64,000 bases of DNA from Basidiobolus meristosporus CBS 931.73 (GCA_002104905.1 MCFE01000099.1:62001-126000); one strand, 5' to 3'; shown: positions 30,971 to 43,045, numbered from the stretch's first letter. Made by a program: numbers and translations. The notes: generated by a model from the letters alone, not told the origin.

Positions 30971-31402
30971 CATGGGACCATCAGGAACTCCAGGCCAAGC
31001 AGAATGCACTTGACTTGTTCCATGAGCATTATTCTGGATTCAAACAGGCTAATGGATTTTGGGCCAGCATTGGTATGCAATGAAAATATCTTAAGAATAG
31101 CAGAAACTATCAAAGGCAGAAGAAGAAGGGTGCCATGGCTAAAAACCAGCAGCCTCCTCAAGAGCCCATTTCAAGCAGAGCCAAAAGCTGCAGACAAGCA
31201 TCAAAGAGACATCAGGTAGCTGGAAGAGTGCCAATTGGGGACAAGCAGGCAGACATGGATGCACCAGCACAACATTTATCAAGGAAAAAGCATAGTACCA
31301 CTCAAGAAGCACCCAGTAAAAGTAGCAATGAAGGACCTAGCAGTGATAAAAACCAGCCGCTTTTACAGGAGCCTGTCATAACTTCAATTGAGAGCTGAAA
31401 AC
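30971..31402 (+). pseudogene. Tnp2-element accessory protein, second part, copy B (truncated)
   Basis: It reads 'WDHQELQAKQNALDLFHEHY', 'SGFKQANGFWASIG', a TGA at 31081-31083, and then 'AMAKNQQPPQEPISSRAKSC' and the first tandem 69-residue unit to 'SSNEGPSSDKNQPLLQEPV'. It is the homologue of 2530-2150 in copy A. It is cut by a Copia LTR at 31403, so the second repeat unit and the C-terminus are missing. The ATG at 30877 lies inside the inserted LTR and is not the native start. Confidence 0.75.
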
Positions 31403-31751
31403 TGCTGTAAGAGTCCTGGAGATACTGGAAGTGATTGGGAAAACAAGTAGATTATGTAGTTTTCACCTGATGATTTATTGAATGCAAAAGTAGCAATTAT
31501 ACTTTTAAAAAGTCTTGGCATAACAGACACATAGAGTAGGTTAAGGAAGGTCCCAAGAACATGTGTGCAAAGTTTGGGGCTGTTTGGACAACTTTGAGAA
31601 TTTTCATGTTTGGGGTACCTGGCATTTTGGTGAAAATGTTCTAGGTAAATCCCAACAAGGAATTTGGTGAGTATTCTCTAGGATTTGAAGGTAATGATCC
31701 AAGTGACTAAGTTGGGTGAGTATTTAGGTGGAATTACAAATTCTTACAACA
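31403..31751 (-). repeat. Copia family 1 LTR (-)
   Basis: A complete LTR in inverted orientation, from TGCTGTAAGAG to CTTACAACA (349 bp), followed by the inverted polypurine tract. It is the 3' LTR of the remnant at 31752-34156. Confidence 0.86.
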
Positions 31752-34156
31752 CTCCCACTCAGCTAAGTGTTCATACTGACTAGTCCTAATTTTGACCTAA
31801 GATATTCAAACTTGTCTCTAGCTAATGGTTTAGTAAATATGTCTGCAATCATTTCATCTGTAGGATAGTAAACTAAGCTAACTAAGTTATTTTCTATAGA
31901 TTCACGTATGAAATGAAGTCTAATATATAGGTGCTTGGTTCTAGCATGAAAAGTTGGATTTCAACCTAATTGCATACATCCTTGATTATCTTGAAACAAA
32001 GTAAAAGGTGTTTTTTGACATAGGCCTAAATCTGTAAAAAGCTTTCTGCACCACATTAATTCTTTTGTAGCTTCACAGGCCACCAGGTACTCTGCCTCTG
32101 CAGTAGAAAGTGCTACAGTTGGTTGCTTTCATTAATTCCGTGAAATTGCTCCTGTACAGTACAGAAAGGTGTATCCTGTGGTGGATCTTCTGTCTTCCAA
32201 GTTTTGTCCTCAACCCGCATCAGAGTATTCCACAAGATCCTGTTCTGAATCCTTCTGAGTGTATCTTAAGCTGATATCAGCAGCTCCTTTTAGGTATCTA
32301 AAAATCCGCTTAACTGCTGCAATATGACCAGATCCATAGTTCTGATTATGTTGGCTGACAGCTCCCACTGAATATGAGATATCTGGCCATGTTCCAAGCA
32401 TGATATAAATCAGACTGCCAACCATAGATCAATAAGGAAAGTCAAGGCTTTCAGATGGCACTAAGCTCTCTTGATTTGGTTAAGCTTTGACCAAGTCAAG
32501 GTTTGTCTCTATTGGGGTAGCCTTGATGTCTTGAAGACCCATTAGGGCCTGATATTCCTCAGTCATTGCAGATCTCCAAAACTTTGTTGGACGGCTATTC
32601 AGGGCCTCTTTTATAGTCTGGGGTTCATCAATATGGACTAAATAGGCATAGGCTAAGTTTGTACCCTCATTGATGTAGTAATTTGGGCTATTACTTGTTT
32701 GATTGGATCTCCAGGCATTTGATACTGGAATGATCACTTCTGGGGTATTCCTGGGCACTGATTCAGGCTGAATCACAGATGTAGAGTCCTCTGGAGTGAA
32801 AAAACATACATTGTTTTGCTCTGATTCAATCCTGACAATTGGCGGACTTGAGATCATTTTTTGTCATCATCTGATGTCATTTTTTGCAAATATTTTGAAT
32901 TTTCATCAAGCAATGCATCCCTGGACTTGATAAGCTTCTTTACTTTGGCATTGTAGCGTCTGTATGCTTTACTCTCATTACAGTAACCCAAAAACATGCA
33001 TCTTACACTTTTTGTCTCAGATATTGACTGGTTTCTGGGCAGTTTCTTAGCATATGCTCTACATCCAAATACTCTTTGATGTTTTGCACTTGGTCTGTAT
33101 CCATACCATGCTTCAAATGGAGTAGAATCACAAAGTATTTGGTTAGGGCTCCTATTTTTAAGGTATGCAGCAGTGGCAACTGATTCAGCCCAAAACTCAT
33201 AGGACAATTTTTGATCATGGATCATGGATCTTGCCATATCAGTTATTAATCTGTTAGCATGCTCTGCTACTCCATTTTGCTGTAGGGAGCATGGTACAGT
33301 AGTTTCAAGCTTTATCCCATGAATTTTGCAGAAGTGGATGTAGAGTTTTGAGGTAAACTCTCCAGCATTGTGAAAGCCTTTTTCTGGATCTTTTTGCCAG
33401 TTTCCCTCTCCACCTTTGCTCTAAGCTCCCTGAACTTAGACAGAGCTTCTTCCTTTCTCACTATGAAGCAAACCCATGTTTATCCTGTATAATCATCAAT
33501 AAAAGTGAGTAAACTCTTCATCCCACCTAAGGATAAATTTTGCATAGGTCCATAGAGATTGGAGAAATTAGATTTAATTTCTTCTTAGTTTTAATTACCC
33601 CAGAGCTCTTGAGTGGCTGTCTGGCTTGTTTCCCATATATGCAGGCTTCACAGCGCTCCAAACTAGCTGGGAAATCAATTTTTACTCAAGAAATTACCTG
33701 ATCTTTGATCATTGTGCACAAAGAATCAAAATTGATGTGCCCAAATCTCCAGTGCCAAAGCATTGGTGTTTCTTTGTTTAGGTTACTTATATTGGCTTCC
33801 AAATATGATGGAATATAAGTTAACTTATATAGATTCTGATCTCTGATACCTGAACCAATATGGGCACCATTTTGATCAGTGATCTTGCATCCAGAATTGT
33901 CAAAGGTGAAACTGAGTCCTTCTGCAGTGGCCTTGCTTACAGAGAGTAGGTTCTTGGCTATTTCTGGTACACAGAGTACTTCTTTAAAGGTCAGTGTATG
34001 GCTTCCTTCACTGCTGCGTAGGTTTACTTGGATAGTTCCTTTTCCCACTGCATCAAGTGTTCTATTGTCACCCATGAGAACCTTCTTAATTGCAATTTCT
34101 AGATGTTGGGTAAAAGGCTCTTTTTGGTGTGTAAAGTGTTGAGATGCTCCAGATTG
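31752..34156 (-). pseudogene. Copia family 1 internal remnant (-), RT deleted, ends at protease active site
   Basis: From right to left: protease remnant starting exactly at 'SGASQHFTHQKEPF' (34156; the catalytic Asp codon is gone), 'LWHWRFGHINFDSL' GAG-pre-integrase, integrase core in pieces (33300-33650), integrase C-terminus 'WAESVATAAYLKNRSPNQIL' and 'VRCMFLGYCNESKAYR' (33237-32854), the linker 'FTPEDSTSVIQPESVPRN' to 'EEYQALM', and then directly 'ATPIETNLDLVKA' of the RNase H part (32480-32857 is one open frame). The whole RT catalytic domain has been removed at a clean junction near 32530. RNase H blocks follow ('DISYSVGAVSQHN', 'YLKGAADISLRYT') at 32425-32210. Confidence 0.86.
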
Positions 34157-34765
34157 ACCTAGCCTATTACCAAAGTATTTGGAGGACAAAGCCACTCCTA
34201 ATGAGGTGGATGAAGAGATCAAGAGGATAATCCAGGATGAAGTCAGCAAACTTGTGGTACAGGATGAAACACTCTACCAAATTGTTGATGGGAGCCCTAT
34301 TGTCTATTGCCCTTGTATTGCTTGCCAGGATTTAACACATATGCTACACAATGGATATGGATATCTTGGAGTTGAAGGAACCTATAGCCTTGTGAAAGCA
34401 AGAGCATGGTGGTCCAGAATGAAACAAGATAATGAGAAGCTAGTGAAAACTTGCCCAAACTGCCAATTCAATCAAGGCCAGCCACAAAGAATTGCCACAC
34501 TCTTTCCCTTGGTGCCAGTAAGACCAGTTGAAAGATGGGGAACTGACTATATTGGAAGACTGCCAACTACAAGGCTATGCAACCATTGGATCCTAGTAGC
34601 AATTGACCATGCCACCAAATGGCCAATTGCTAAAGCTGTCCCATAGCCAGTGAACAAGAAGTTGCAAGTATCTTCTACCATGAGATCCTTGTGAAGTTTG
34701 GATGCCCTGTAGAGATTCTAGCCAATAGAGGTACAAACTTTATTGTAAAGACATTGGAAGCTTAC
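34157..34765 (+). pseudogene. Gypsy-type integrase fragment (third Gypsy family, G3)
   Basis: The frame 34179-34646 gives an integrase zinc domain ('GYLGVEGTYSLVKARAWW', 'CPNCQFNQGQPQ') followed by the start of the catalytic core: 'PVRPVERWGTDYIGRLPTTR' and 'WILVAIDHATKWPIAKAVP' (first catalytic Asp in GTDYIG). After a TAG at 34644-34646 it goes on in another frame with 'FGCPVEILANRGTNFI' (second Asp position reads N). No other part of this element is present. It is fused to a Copia protease on the left and to a family 2 Copia RT on the right. Confidence 0.85.
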
Positions 34766-37255
34766 CTGGGGCCCTTTGGACTGTTAAGCCTTCTGGTTGT
34801 TCCATGTATAGTTTCTTCCAGATTTCCATTTAGAAATGCTTATTTGATATCCATTTGTTGTAGATCCAGACTGTGCACAGCTGTCAGGGCTAGAACTGCT
34901 CTAATGGAGTTAACTTTAGCTACAAGAGCACTTGTTCCCTCAAAGTCTAGTGCCTGGATCTTGGATTAGCATTTAGTCACAAATATAGATATCTTCATTC
35001 TGTTGGCTTTCTCACATTTAGTAAGTGTACCAGTTCACACAATTTTGCCCTGGTCAGTGATTAGTACTCTTCATGCATGGCTTGTTGAAGGGTAGTTGCA
35101 TCTGGACTTTGCATTGCTACTGCCTGGTTCTGAGGTTTAGAATGATCTCAGCCACTCTCTGGTCTGGATTCTCCTGAAATGCAATGTCCCTGCTCTTTAT
35201 CAGCATCTGAATGTTGCAATTGTACTCTATACTATTGAGTGTCTCAACAATAACCAAGCAAGATCCCCTTTCTGATTTTTGTTAGCAACTTTGAGCATTT
35301 TTTGGCAGGGATGTTATAGAAACATCTCTGCCAACAACTCAGAGGTACCAGAGGTTGGAGTTTCTGCCTGCATATACATCAGTGTATATATATTCATGTA
35401 GTGCTGTGGCTGGGTATTGATTCTCAATGTATACTTCAATGGCAACAGATTCAGTTTAAAATATAGTCAATTCCCTTCTGATGTAGCATAGATCTTCTAA
35501 TCTGTACTATTGTTCTATTTGCACATTCTGCTGCTCTATTTTTCTGCGGAGTATGTGGAAAAGTGATCTGCTGAAGGATACTAGTAATTTATCAGTACTT
35601 TGCAAACTCCTTTGAGCAGTATCCTGCCATTGTCACTCTGAAGTAATTTCAATTTACATCCAGTTTGTGTTTGTGCCTTGTTCCTGAAGTTCTTAAGCAC
35701 CTCTCAAGCCTCATACTCTCCTTGAGGAAGTTCACCCATATATATATTGTCTTATTATTAGTAAGTTTCATAAAGTATTTCTTGGCTCTAAGGGACAATG
35801 TTCTCATGGGCCCACATATGTCTAAGTGCAAAATGTCTAATATTGCAGCTGTGTTAAAGCCTCTGGAGCTCCTAAAGCATTGCCTAGCCTGCTTACCATA
35901 TGAACACTGCTTAACAGGCACTCTACTTGGTTGGAACTGAAAGGTTTAGGCCTAAAACAATTTGCTCTTTCACTAATTGGCTCAGTTTCTGTTCCCATAT
36001 GTGTCCTAACCTCCTATACCACATCTGCCTGCTAGTTTTATCAGTTTAGCAATGTTGACATTCTCAGGTACAGTGATCTGGCATTGTAACTGGTTGATAT
36101 AATGATCTCTGGCTGCAAATGCTAATTGTCCCTTTTCACTCAGTGTTGAGCACCTCAGCTTAGTAAAAACAAATAACGGTCCCTGAGAAGCTGCCTTGTT
36201 CACTAAGAGTAGGCTCTTGGCTCTTCCAGGCACACAGAGTCAGTTAGTTGGTTTTGCTGTTGTTGCCCCTTAGATGTCATACATATATAGCTGTATAGAC
36301 CCACTGGCAGTAGCTGTTACTGCAGAGTTGTCTCCCAGCTACACACTTCTTATAAAAATAATCTTTAAGTTGCTGAACCATTCCTATTGACCTCAAAGAT
36401 GCTGTCATGCTCCAGAGTTAATATACCATTCATTACTTTGGATACTTAGACTCTCATGTATAGTTACAAACAAATGTTCATCTGTATTTATTTGGGCTGC
36501 CTGCACTAGTTTCTGTTTTTTGTTTGCTTTTTTCTTCTTACATTTTCTTTCCACATGTTGGGGCTTCTTGCAGTGGCTACAGCAACTAGGTTTTCTTTGG
36601 CTCTGCTGCTTTCCCTTCTTTTCTGTGTATCATTGTCAGCTGAATAAAGCATTATCTTCAATTTTCTCTGCTTGGTCATTGTGTCTGATTTCTTCATGGG
36701 GAAGTCTTCCTTTGATATTGCCTATAGTCACATGGATGTTTCTGCTTTCAAATTAATATAAGAGTGGCTCATACTTATCTGGCAAGCTGCAAATCTGACA
36801 GAGTATCTTTTCTTCATCATCTACACCAGTACTAATACTGTTGAGCTCTTCTGCAAGTGCTGCCATTCTGGTGATGAGTTAAAGTATGTCATCTTCTGGC
36901 TTCTTTCTCATGTTGAAGAACTTTTTTTAGCAGAGCTTGCACATTACTGACTTTGCTCTGAAGAACTTTTCTAAGGATTCCCATACTCTGTTAGCAATCT
37001 AGAAGCATAAGTTTGTTCCATGATGAAATCTTGCATGTAGATACATATGGCATTAAAGGCCTTTCTCTCCTTCTCTTGAGACTTTTCAACTTCTTCTGCT
37101 GTTTCTTTGGGCTCAAATTCCTTTCCTTTTATTATATTCCAAAGCTTACTTTCCCCAAGGTGGGTCTGTGTTTGATTCTCCAAAGTCTGTAGTTCTTTCC
37201 TTCAAACCTCTCCTGTAAAGGGAAGAAATTTTATTGCGCTTTTTGCTGGTGGATA
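34766..37255 (-). pseudogene. Copia family 2 internal remnant (-)
   Basis: A Copia element clearly different from family 1. Read from 37255 leftwards: gag with 'LGESKLWNIIKGKEFEPKET' and 'ERKAFNAICIYMQDFIMEQT' (37183-36971); a CCHC zinc knuckle 'CSHCKKPQHVERKCKKK' (about 36595-36530); protease region (36100-36400); GAG-pre-integrase and integrase start 'CSYGKQARQCFRSSRGFNT' and 'LDILHLDICGPMRTLSLRAK' (35921-35649); integrase end; and a piece of RT ('VAKVNSIRAVLALTAVHSLD', about 34940-34860) where it is cut by the Gypsy fragment. Many stops and frameshifts. No LTR of this family was found. Confidence 0.8.
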
Positions 37256-37640
37256 TCATCTTTGTATTGGATTATTGCAAAAAGGGCCCATAACCTGTTG
37301 CAATTCAAGAAATATTTTGGATCTAAAGTAATTTTTGAGAGATAATGATGATAGTTGAGCTGTTGTTTTTTCACAAAGAAGCTCAATATTTACACCTTTG
37401 TTGAAGTAACTGTAATACTAAGTAAGGAGAATTCCTCAATACTAATTAACATTCTATAACAGCTTAAGGGCAAATACATGATGTATAGTAATGGTTCTAA
37501 TCCAATCTTGACCCTAGGGGAATAATCATTGGATCATATATCTCAAAGAAAGTGGTAAAGTTAGGGTGGTAGGTTAGTCCAGCAATGATCAGTATTAGGT
37601 CAGAATTGCTAAATACATTTTATACTTTTGGATGATACCT
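37256..37640. other. Unassigned stretch, 385 bp
   Basis: AT-rich sequence with no coding frame, no match I can see to any other repeat in the window, and no tandem structure. By position it could hold the leader or LTR of the family 2 Copia element (it follows its gag start), but TG..CA ends could not be fixed. Confidence 0.4.
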
Positions 37641-38936
37641 CAAAGTCCAATATTTCAGCAAAGAATGTGGCAGAGGAAGCCACAAGGCAGTAAAAGAAAT
37701 AACAAAGTGCCTTTCAGTGCATTTGCCTTAATGTAAAAGACAAATGGCCAATTTAAAGCTCAAGAGTAAAAATGGTAAAGAATGCCAGGAAGGCATAAGA
37801 AGGCACCTATCAGGGATATTCAGCGGCCTAGAAAAGTATCTTGGACAAAAATCTGCTACTGTAACAATGCTCCTAGGAGAAGAAATGAATCATTAAATGA
37901 ATAGAATCACCCTGCAGATGGATAAAATGGAATCTGTGGGCATACCTACTACTGATGAGGAGGGTGTGATATATTCCATCCTAAGTAGCCTGACAGACAG
38001 GCTTTAGGGCCTCTTATTTGCCATAAAGTCCTGAACTAAAGAGTTTGCCCTTAGGTTACATGAATGGATAGCTCCTGAATGAAAATTCAACCAAATTAAG
38101 TGCCAACAAAAAGGAAGTAGAAAATGCTTAAATACCACTGCTAATCAGCTAAGGAGTGATGCAGGACCCTTTGAGAGCAATGACAGCCTGTTGAGCAAAT
38201 ACTGCAAAAGTGAAGGGCCCACAGTAGACCAGTGCCTCAAAAGAGAGATAGTACGTGGCATAAGCCTGAATATGGAAAGGATATGGATATATGTTATCTG
38301 CACCAAATATGTCCACAAACAGGGATTTTCTGTTGTGGTATGCTAACTCTGGAGCATATCATCACTTTACATACCAGAAAGAACTTTTTACCAGATATTA
38401 AGAAATTCTGACTAAGAAATCACAAACCTATTATCAGTGAGCAAGGACACAGCAGAAAAACCCAGTTTCAGCGTTACCAAGCTTTGGGTAACAGAGATCA
38501 GGGTCTATTCAAGCTGACTTATATTCCTTCAGATCTGGAATTTAACATAAGTAACTCATATGAAGAAAGACCAATGCTTTGCCATAGGAGATTTGGGCAT
38601 GCCCATTTTCATTATTGACATAAAATGATCAATGATTAGCTATTTCCCTGAGTAAAAATTAATCCCCAAGCTAACTACTTTCATTTTGAAGCCTGCATAT
38701 ATGGGAAACAAGCCAGACTACTGTTCAAAAGCTCTATGGTAGTCAAAACTGAGAAAAAATTAGATCTAATTCACTCAGATATGTGTAGGCCTATGCAAAA
38801 TGTATCCTTAGGCTGGATGAGGTATTGATTCATTTTCATTGATAATTAAACAAGATACATTTGGGTCTTCTGAATGGAGAGTAAGGACAAAGCTCTGTCT
38901 AAGGTCAGGAAGCTCAGAGCCATGGCTAAGAGAAAA
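37641..38936 (+). pseudogene. Copia family 1 gag to integrase (+), strongly decayed
   Basis: The order is as in 226-6327: gag text 'ESVGIPTTDEEG' (about 37930), protease and GAG-pre-integrase ('FGHAHFHY', 38590), 'IYGKQARLLFKSS' (38700), and the integrase start 'LDLIHSDMC' and 'GYLWVF' region (38760-38870). There is a deletion between protease and GAG-pre-integrase near 38420. The longest clean frames are under 60 codons. The integrase is interrupted at about 38937. Confidence 0.75.
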
Positions 38937-39671
38937 ATTGTTGAAATATTGGACTATTTAGTATCATTTAGCAGCTACAAAATTACTTAACATGTTATGA
39001 TCTGCCACTTGAATGTTTGAGTTAGATCAGTTTTTAGTCAAATCAGTTAGTTTTAGGTTAGGTTATCAGTGTATCAGTATTATCTATCAAATCAGTAGCA
39101 TTAGTCAGCAAATGAATCAGCAGATCCTTATCAGACAGAAATAGATATATTAAGTAGGATCTTATTGGGTGATGATGATGCAATCAAATGAGTCATCAGC
39201 CACAACCTACATTAGGAAATAGAATTAGTCAGCATTTGATCTGGCAAAATGTATATAAGGAGCTGCTGGAACCTCAATAAAAATCAGTCCAAGTTTTGGT
39301 GAATACAATACTAGCTAAACTCCCTATTCCTCTACAACTCTTATACCTAGACTTGTAACAATCAATTCTAGACTATGCTTGGTCACTGTAGAACTTATTT
39401 GCAGCTCCAACTTTGGCAGTTTCTTCACATCTAAGATCCTATGATTATTTCCCTACAGTGAAGATCAGTTTAATATTTTTTACCAAACATTATGTGCTAA
39501 CCCTGAAACTTTTACAGAATGCTCCTGAATATTAAGAAATCCACCTTACATAATGTTACAGCTGTATTACTTCTACAAAGGTATAAATGCTGCTCCTCTT
39601 TACAAATAAATAACATTTCAACTATCATCACAATATTTTGATTGGTTTCTTATATCCAAATTACTTCTTGA
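38937..39671. repeat. Insertion in Copia integrase, with nested LTR-U
   Basis: Copia sequence stops at 'aagagaaaaatt' and resumes at 'gaaactggtgaaaaaatc' (39672), as seen by comparison with 6195-6220. The 735 bp between begin about TGTTGAAATATTGG and end GAATTGCAACA, compatible with a solo LTR of a further family. They contain a second, sharply defined LTR (38993-39360). A target duplication is not clear (possibly GAAA). No gene is seen. Confidence 0.55.
38993..39360 (+). repeat. Solo LTR (family LTR-U), copy 1
   Basis: 368 bp from TGTTATGATCTGCC to CTTGTAACA, matched over its length by the inverted copy at 42608-42976. The flanks are AACA and ATCA, one mismatch in four. It contains 'tgtatataagg' about 120 bases before the end, in the place of a TATA box. 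Confidence 0.8.
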
Positions 39672-40890
39672 ATTGCAACAGAAACTGGTGAAAAAATCAA
39701 GAAAATAAGCTCTGACAATGGTGGATAATATATCTCAGAACTCTTTATCAACTTTGGAAAATTCATGGGATAAAGTAAGTGGCCTCTGTAACACACTCCT
39801 GATAGCAAAATGGAATAGCAAGATCTATGATGCATAATCCCAACTTATTCCATGATTCTTGGGCAAAATCAGTAGATTCAGCTGTGTGCCTTAAAAATAG
39901 GTGTCAAAGCCAAATACTACATGATACTACCCCATTTAAAACATGAAAAGGACACAGACCAGGTGCAGAACATCTAAGAATATTTGGATGGATATCATAT
40001 GCTAAGAAAAAGCCTGGAAATTAGGCAAAATCTAAGCCAAAAGCTGTAATGCTCATAATTATGGGCAAATGCAATGAGACCAAGGTAAATAGACTCTACA
40101 CTATCAAGGCAACAAAGCTAATATAGTCTGGGGATGTGTCTTTGATGAACATCTAGGATTTTCACAAAAAATGACATCAGATGATGAAACAAAATCTCTT
40201 ATCAAGGCCCCCTGTACTTAGGATTGCATCAGTGCAAAACAATAGGAGGTTTATCACTCCAGAGGACTCTACAACCAAGGCTCAATCTCAATCAGTACCT
40301 AGGAATATTTCAGAAGTAATCTTTCTAGTATTACAAACCTTAAGACCAAACTGGACTATAAGTAGCCCAAGTAACTACGCCAAAGAGGTGGCAAACTTAG
40401 CCTATGCCAGCTCAGTCCATTTCAATAAGCCCCAGACAGTTAAAGAGGCCCTAAATTGCCCTCAGCAAAGTCTTGGAGATCTGTAGTGACTCAGGAGTCT
40501 CAGGCCATGACAAAAAGTCAAATTTGGGACTTATTCAAACTACCATTTAATCAGATGTAAGAACTGCATATTTGAATTGGCACAATGATGAGGAAATGTA
40601 TATACACTGGCCTGATGGGATTGTTGACCAGAATAGCAACCACCTGGACTGCAAGCCCAAAATATTCCTATATAGATTGAAACAGCCACCAAGAGCTTGA
40701 AATTGCAAGATAGATTCCTATTTGAAATCTTTGAGTTTCAAAGTAGTAATGCTGACTATAGATTATAGTTTAAGTTAGATAGAGCAGATTTGGCTCTATT
40801 AGCTCTGTATGAGGTTGTTCTCATTATAGGCACCAATATGCAAGAAAAATTGAAAAAAGACTAAGCCCAGCCTATCTAAGAGGTTCAAGA
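39672..40890 (+). pseudogene. Copia family 1 integrase end and RT (+), decayed
   Basis: It resumes with 'EKIKKISSDNGG' (39690-39725), then integrase C-terminus text (about 39840-40130), the linker with 'ITPEDSTTKAQSQSVPRNIS' (40181-40486 open), 'KPQTVKEALN', and RT parts around 40500-40880 ('HWPDGIVDQN', the 'LFKLDRADLALLALYE' region, damaged). A deletion removes the first third of the RT near 40555. It fades out at about 40890 ('AYLRGSRFLH'). Confidence 0.78.
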
Positions 40891-41574
40891 TTCTTACACT
40901 ACAACCATTAAGAGAATACAAAGTGGCCCTGAACTCATTGGATAACTACTGAAGGCCCAAAGAGGTATCACTGGCATTGCTTTATATGCATATTTGTGGC
41001 CATGATTGGAAGACCATTTTAGAAAGATTGAAGACCACCATATTGTAAGAGCTCTAAAGTCAAAACCCTCATTTTAGTTTGATCATTAACATCTACTTAC
41101 CCCCAAAGAGAGCTCACTAATCAGCAAGCTCCTTCCAATTCTGGTGCAAAAGCAAGATAGATAAAACCTACCTGATTGCAGTTAGCACAACAATCAGACT
41201 TTGGTGCTGACACAGCAACTAAAAATATTTACTTTGTTTTGGCCAGCAGAGCATATTTGCAAAGACCAGTAGAGAAAGAAGTCTGGTGCTCATGCATAAG
41301 GAGTAACTTTGCCCATTATTCCAGGAAAAACTGCCAAGTGCTTCCGTCATCACAATCCACGGGTGATGGCATACATATTCCCCAGGGATAACCAAGCAAC
41401 AAGCACAGCAACAGAATATCTACCACTTTTGACAAAGGAGGAATGAGAGCTCACTACAAGCAAGCCACCTCTCATATAAGAGTGGTTCACCTCCATTAGG
41501 AGCATGTTTTGCACTACCTTAATCCAGCTGGAGTCCTGAAGTCTCATTATGAAAGCCCCATAGAGGTCCACAAT
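40891..41574. other. Unassigned repeat-like stretch, 684 bp
   Basis: I do not recognise this piece. A frame at 41176-41391 (71 codons, 'NIYFVLASRAYLQRPVEK') and an overlapping text with 'YSRKNCQVLPSSQS' look protein-like, and a plus-strand reading near 41470 gives 'RVVHLH' and 'HYLNPAGVLKSHYESP'. These might be remains of a transposon protein not otherwise present here. No boundaries or repeats seen. Nothing proves a host gene. Confidence 0.3.
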
Positions 41575-41880
41575 TGTTTAGTTTCAGTATATCTGCAAAA
41601 TTCTTTCTGGCACTTGGCCATTATATTCCTTCTCCCAGCTGAACTCATATTCCCCTTTTAGATCCACTCAGGTTGTTCTTTGTATGTATTTCATATAGAA
41701 TGGTATAGAAATAGGCTGGTAATTAGGAGAAACTTGCATACCTTGGTAAAATGTCCTAACAAAATTAGGTGATTTTTACATTCAACCCAATCTTACATTA
41801 TTTGACTAATGATTCATACACTGGGGCTGCCTAGCTCCTGAAAGGGGCAGGTATCTATGTGTGCACATCTGTCCCTGTGA
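41575..41880 (-). pseudogene. Tnp2 transposase C-terminal fragment
   Basis: It corresponds to 26240-26550 of copy B on the same strand: the block around 'ctcccagctgaactcatattcccctttta', the 'aggtatctatgtgtgcaca' block (CAHGDTYAY region) and the segment between. About 300 bp, no open frame. It is directly followed by a Harbinger accessory gene. Confidence 0.65.
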
Positions 41881-41884
41881 TTTT

Positions 41885-43045
41885 TGTTCTGGTAATTTTG
41901 CTTTGAAGCGCATGTGTTGACTTGATACAGGGCACTCTTATGAAGGGTGTTGACATAGTTTGTATTGACATGAGCCAGTGCACTGAAGTTGTAAGAAATG
42001 GTAAGGAATCCAGCAAGTTGTGCTGGCACTATCTGGACACTGCTGTGGGTGGGCTGTATACTTCCTCTTGTAGCTCACCTTTTGATTCCTCAAGGTATTT
42101 ACTTTCCTACTGTTTGATACTTTGAAATTGTGGCCTATATGAGTCCTGTGTAAATTGCTCTTGGAAGCCACTTGGCTTTACTAATATATAACATATTACA
42201 CTAGTCACCTGAGGCAAAAAAACATTCAAGATCTCTTTGGTTCCTAAAGTTGAGGCACAAACAGATGTCCAGCCTGTACTGAGCTGATTGTATGCAGATT
42301 CATTCCCACGCAACTTCCACATCAAATCCCCTCACTGTCAGCTCATTCTTGATTTCAACACCTGTCTGGTTGTATATCTTCTTATACACTTCTGCTGGCA
42401 TCTTGCAGTAGAACTCATGCCACAGCTTTCAAATTGGATTCTTCTATCTCTATTGACTTACTTAGGTATCTAGTTATGCTAGAATAATGAGTAGTGACCA
42501 AATATCTCTATGAAGGCGCATTATAGATACTTGGGCCATACTAAAATCACTTGGCAAGAACTCAAAAGGATTTGACATTAACTATTCCAGTTCAGACTGT
42601 GTTTGTGTGTAACAACTCTTAGTATAACAGTTGTAGAGGAATAGGGAGTTCAGCTAGTATTGTATTCACTAAAACTTAAACTGATTCTTATTGAGGTTCC
42701 AGCAGCTCCTTATATACATTTTGCCAGATCAATTGCTGACTAATTGTATTTTCTAATGTAGGCTGTGGCTGATGACTCATTTAATTACATCATCATCACC
42801 CAATAAGATCCTACTTAATATATCTATTTCTGTCTGATAAGGATCTGCTGATTCATTTGCTGACTAATGCTACTGATTTGATAGATCATACTGATATACT
42901 GATATGCTAAACATATAACTAATATGATTTGACTAAAAATTGATCTAACTTAACATTCAAGCAGTAGATCATAATATGTGAGCTGGGGGATAGATTTTGT
43001 CTGGTTTGTACTAAAGATGAGTCAAGACCTGGTTTAGGGACCATG
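41885..43045 (-). pseudogene. Harbinger H2 accessory gene, split by a solo LTR
   Basis: It aligns to 15890-16530 of H1 and also contains the coding stretch that H1 lacks (42325-42107: 'VCASTLGTKEILNVFLPQVT'). A solo LTR (42608-42976) interrupts it close to the N-terminus; the first residues continue at 42981-43045. Several stops and small indels; not functional. Confidence 0.78.
42608..42976 (-). repeat. Solo LTR-U copy 2
   Basis: 369 bp, inverted relative to 38993-39360, starting TGTAACAACTC and ending ATCATAATA (expected ATAACA). Flanked by TGTG at 42604-42607 and 42977-42980. The undisturbed target can be read at 24525-24540 ('gcttgtgagctc'). Confidence 0.85.

Noticed and set aside
30877-31083. 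Plus-strand gene start at 30877
   Set aside because: The ATG lies within the inserted LTR-T; native accessory-gene homology begins only at 30971.
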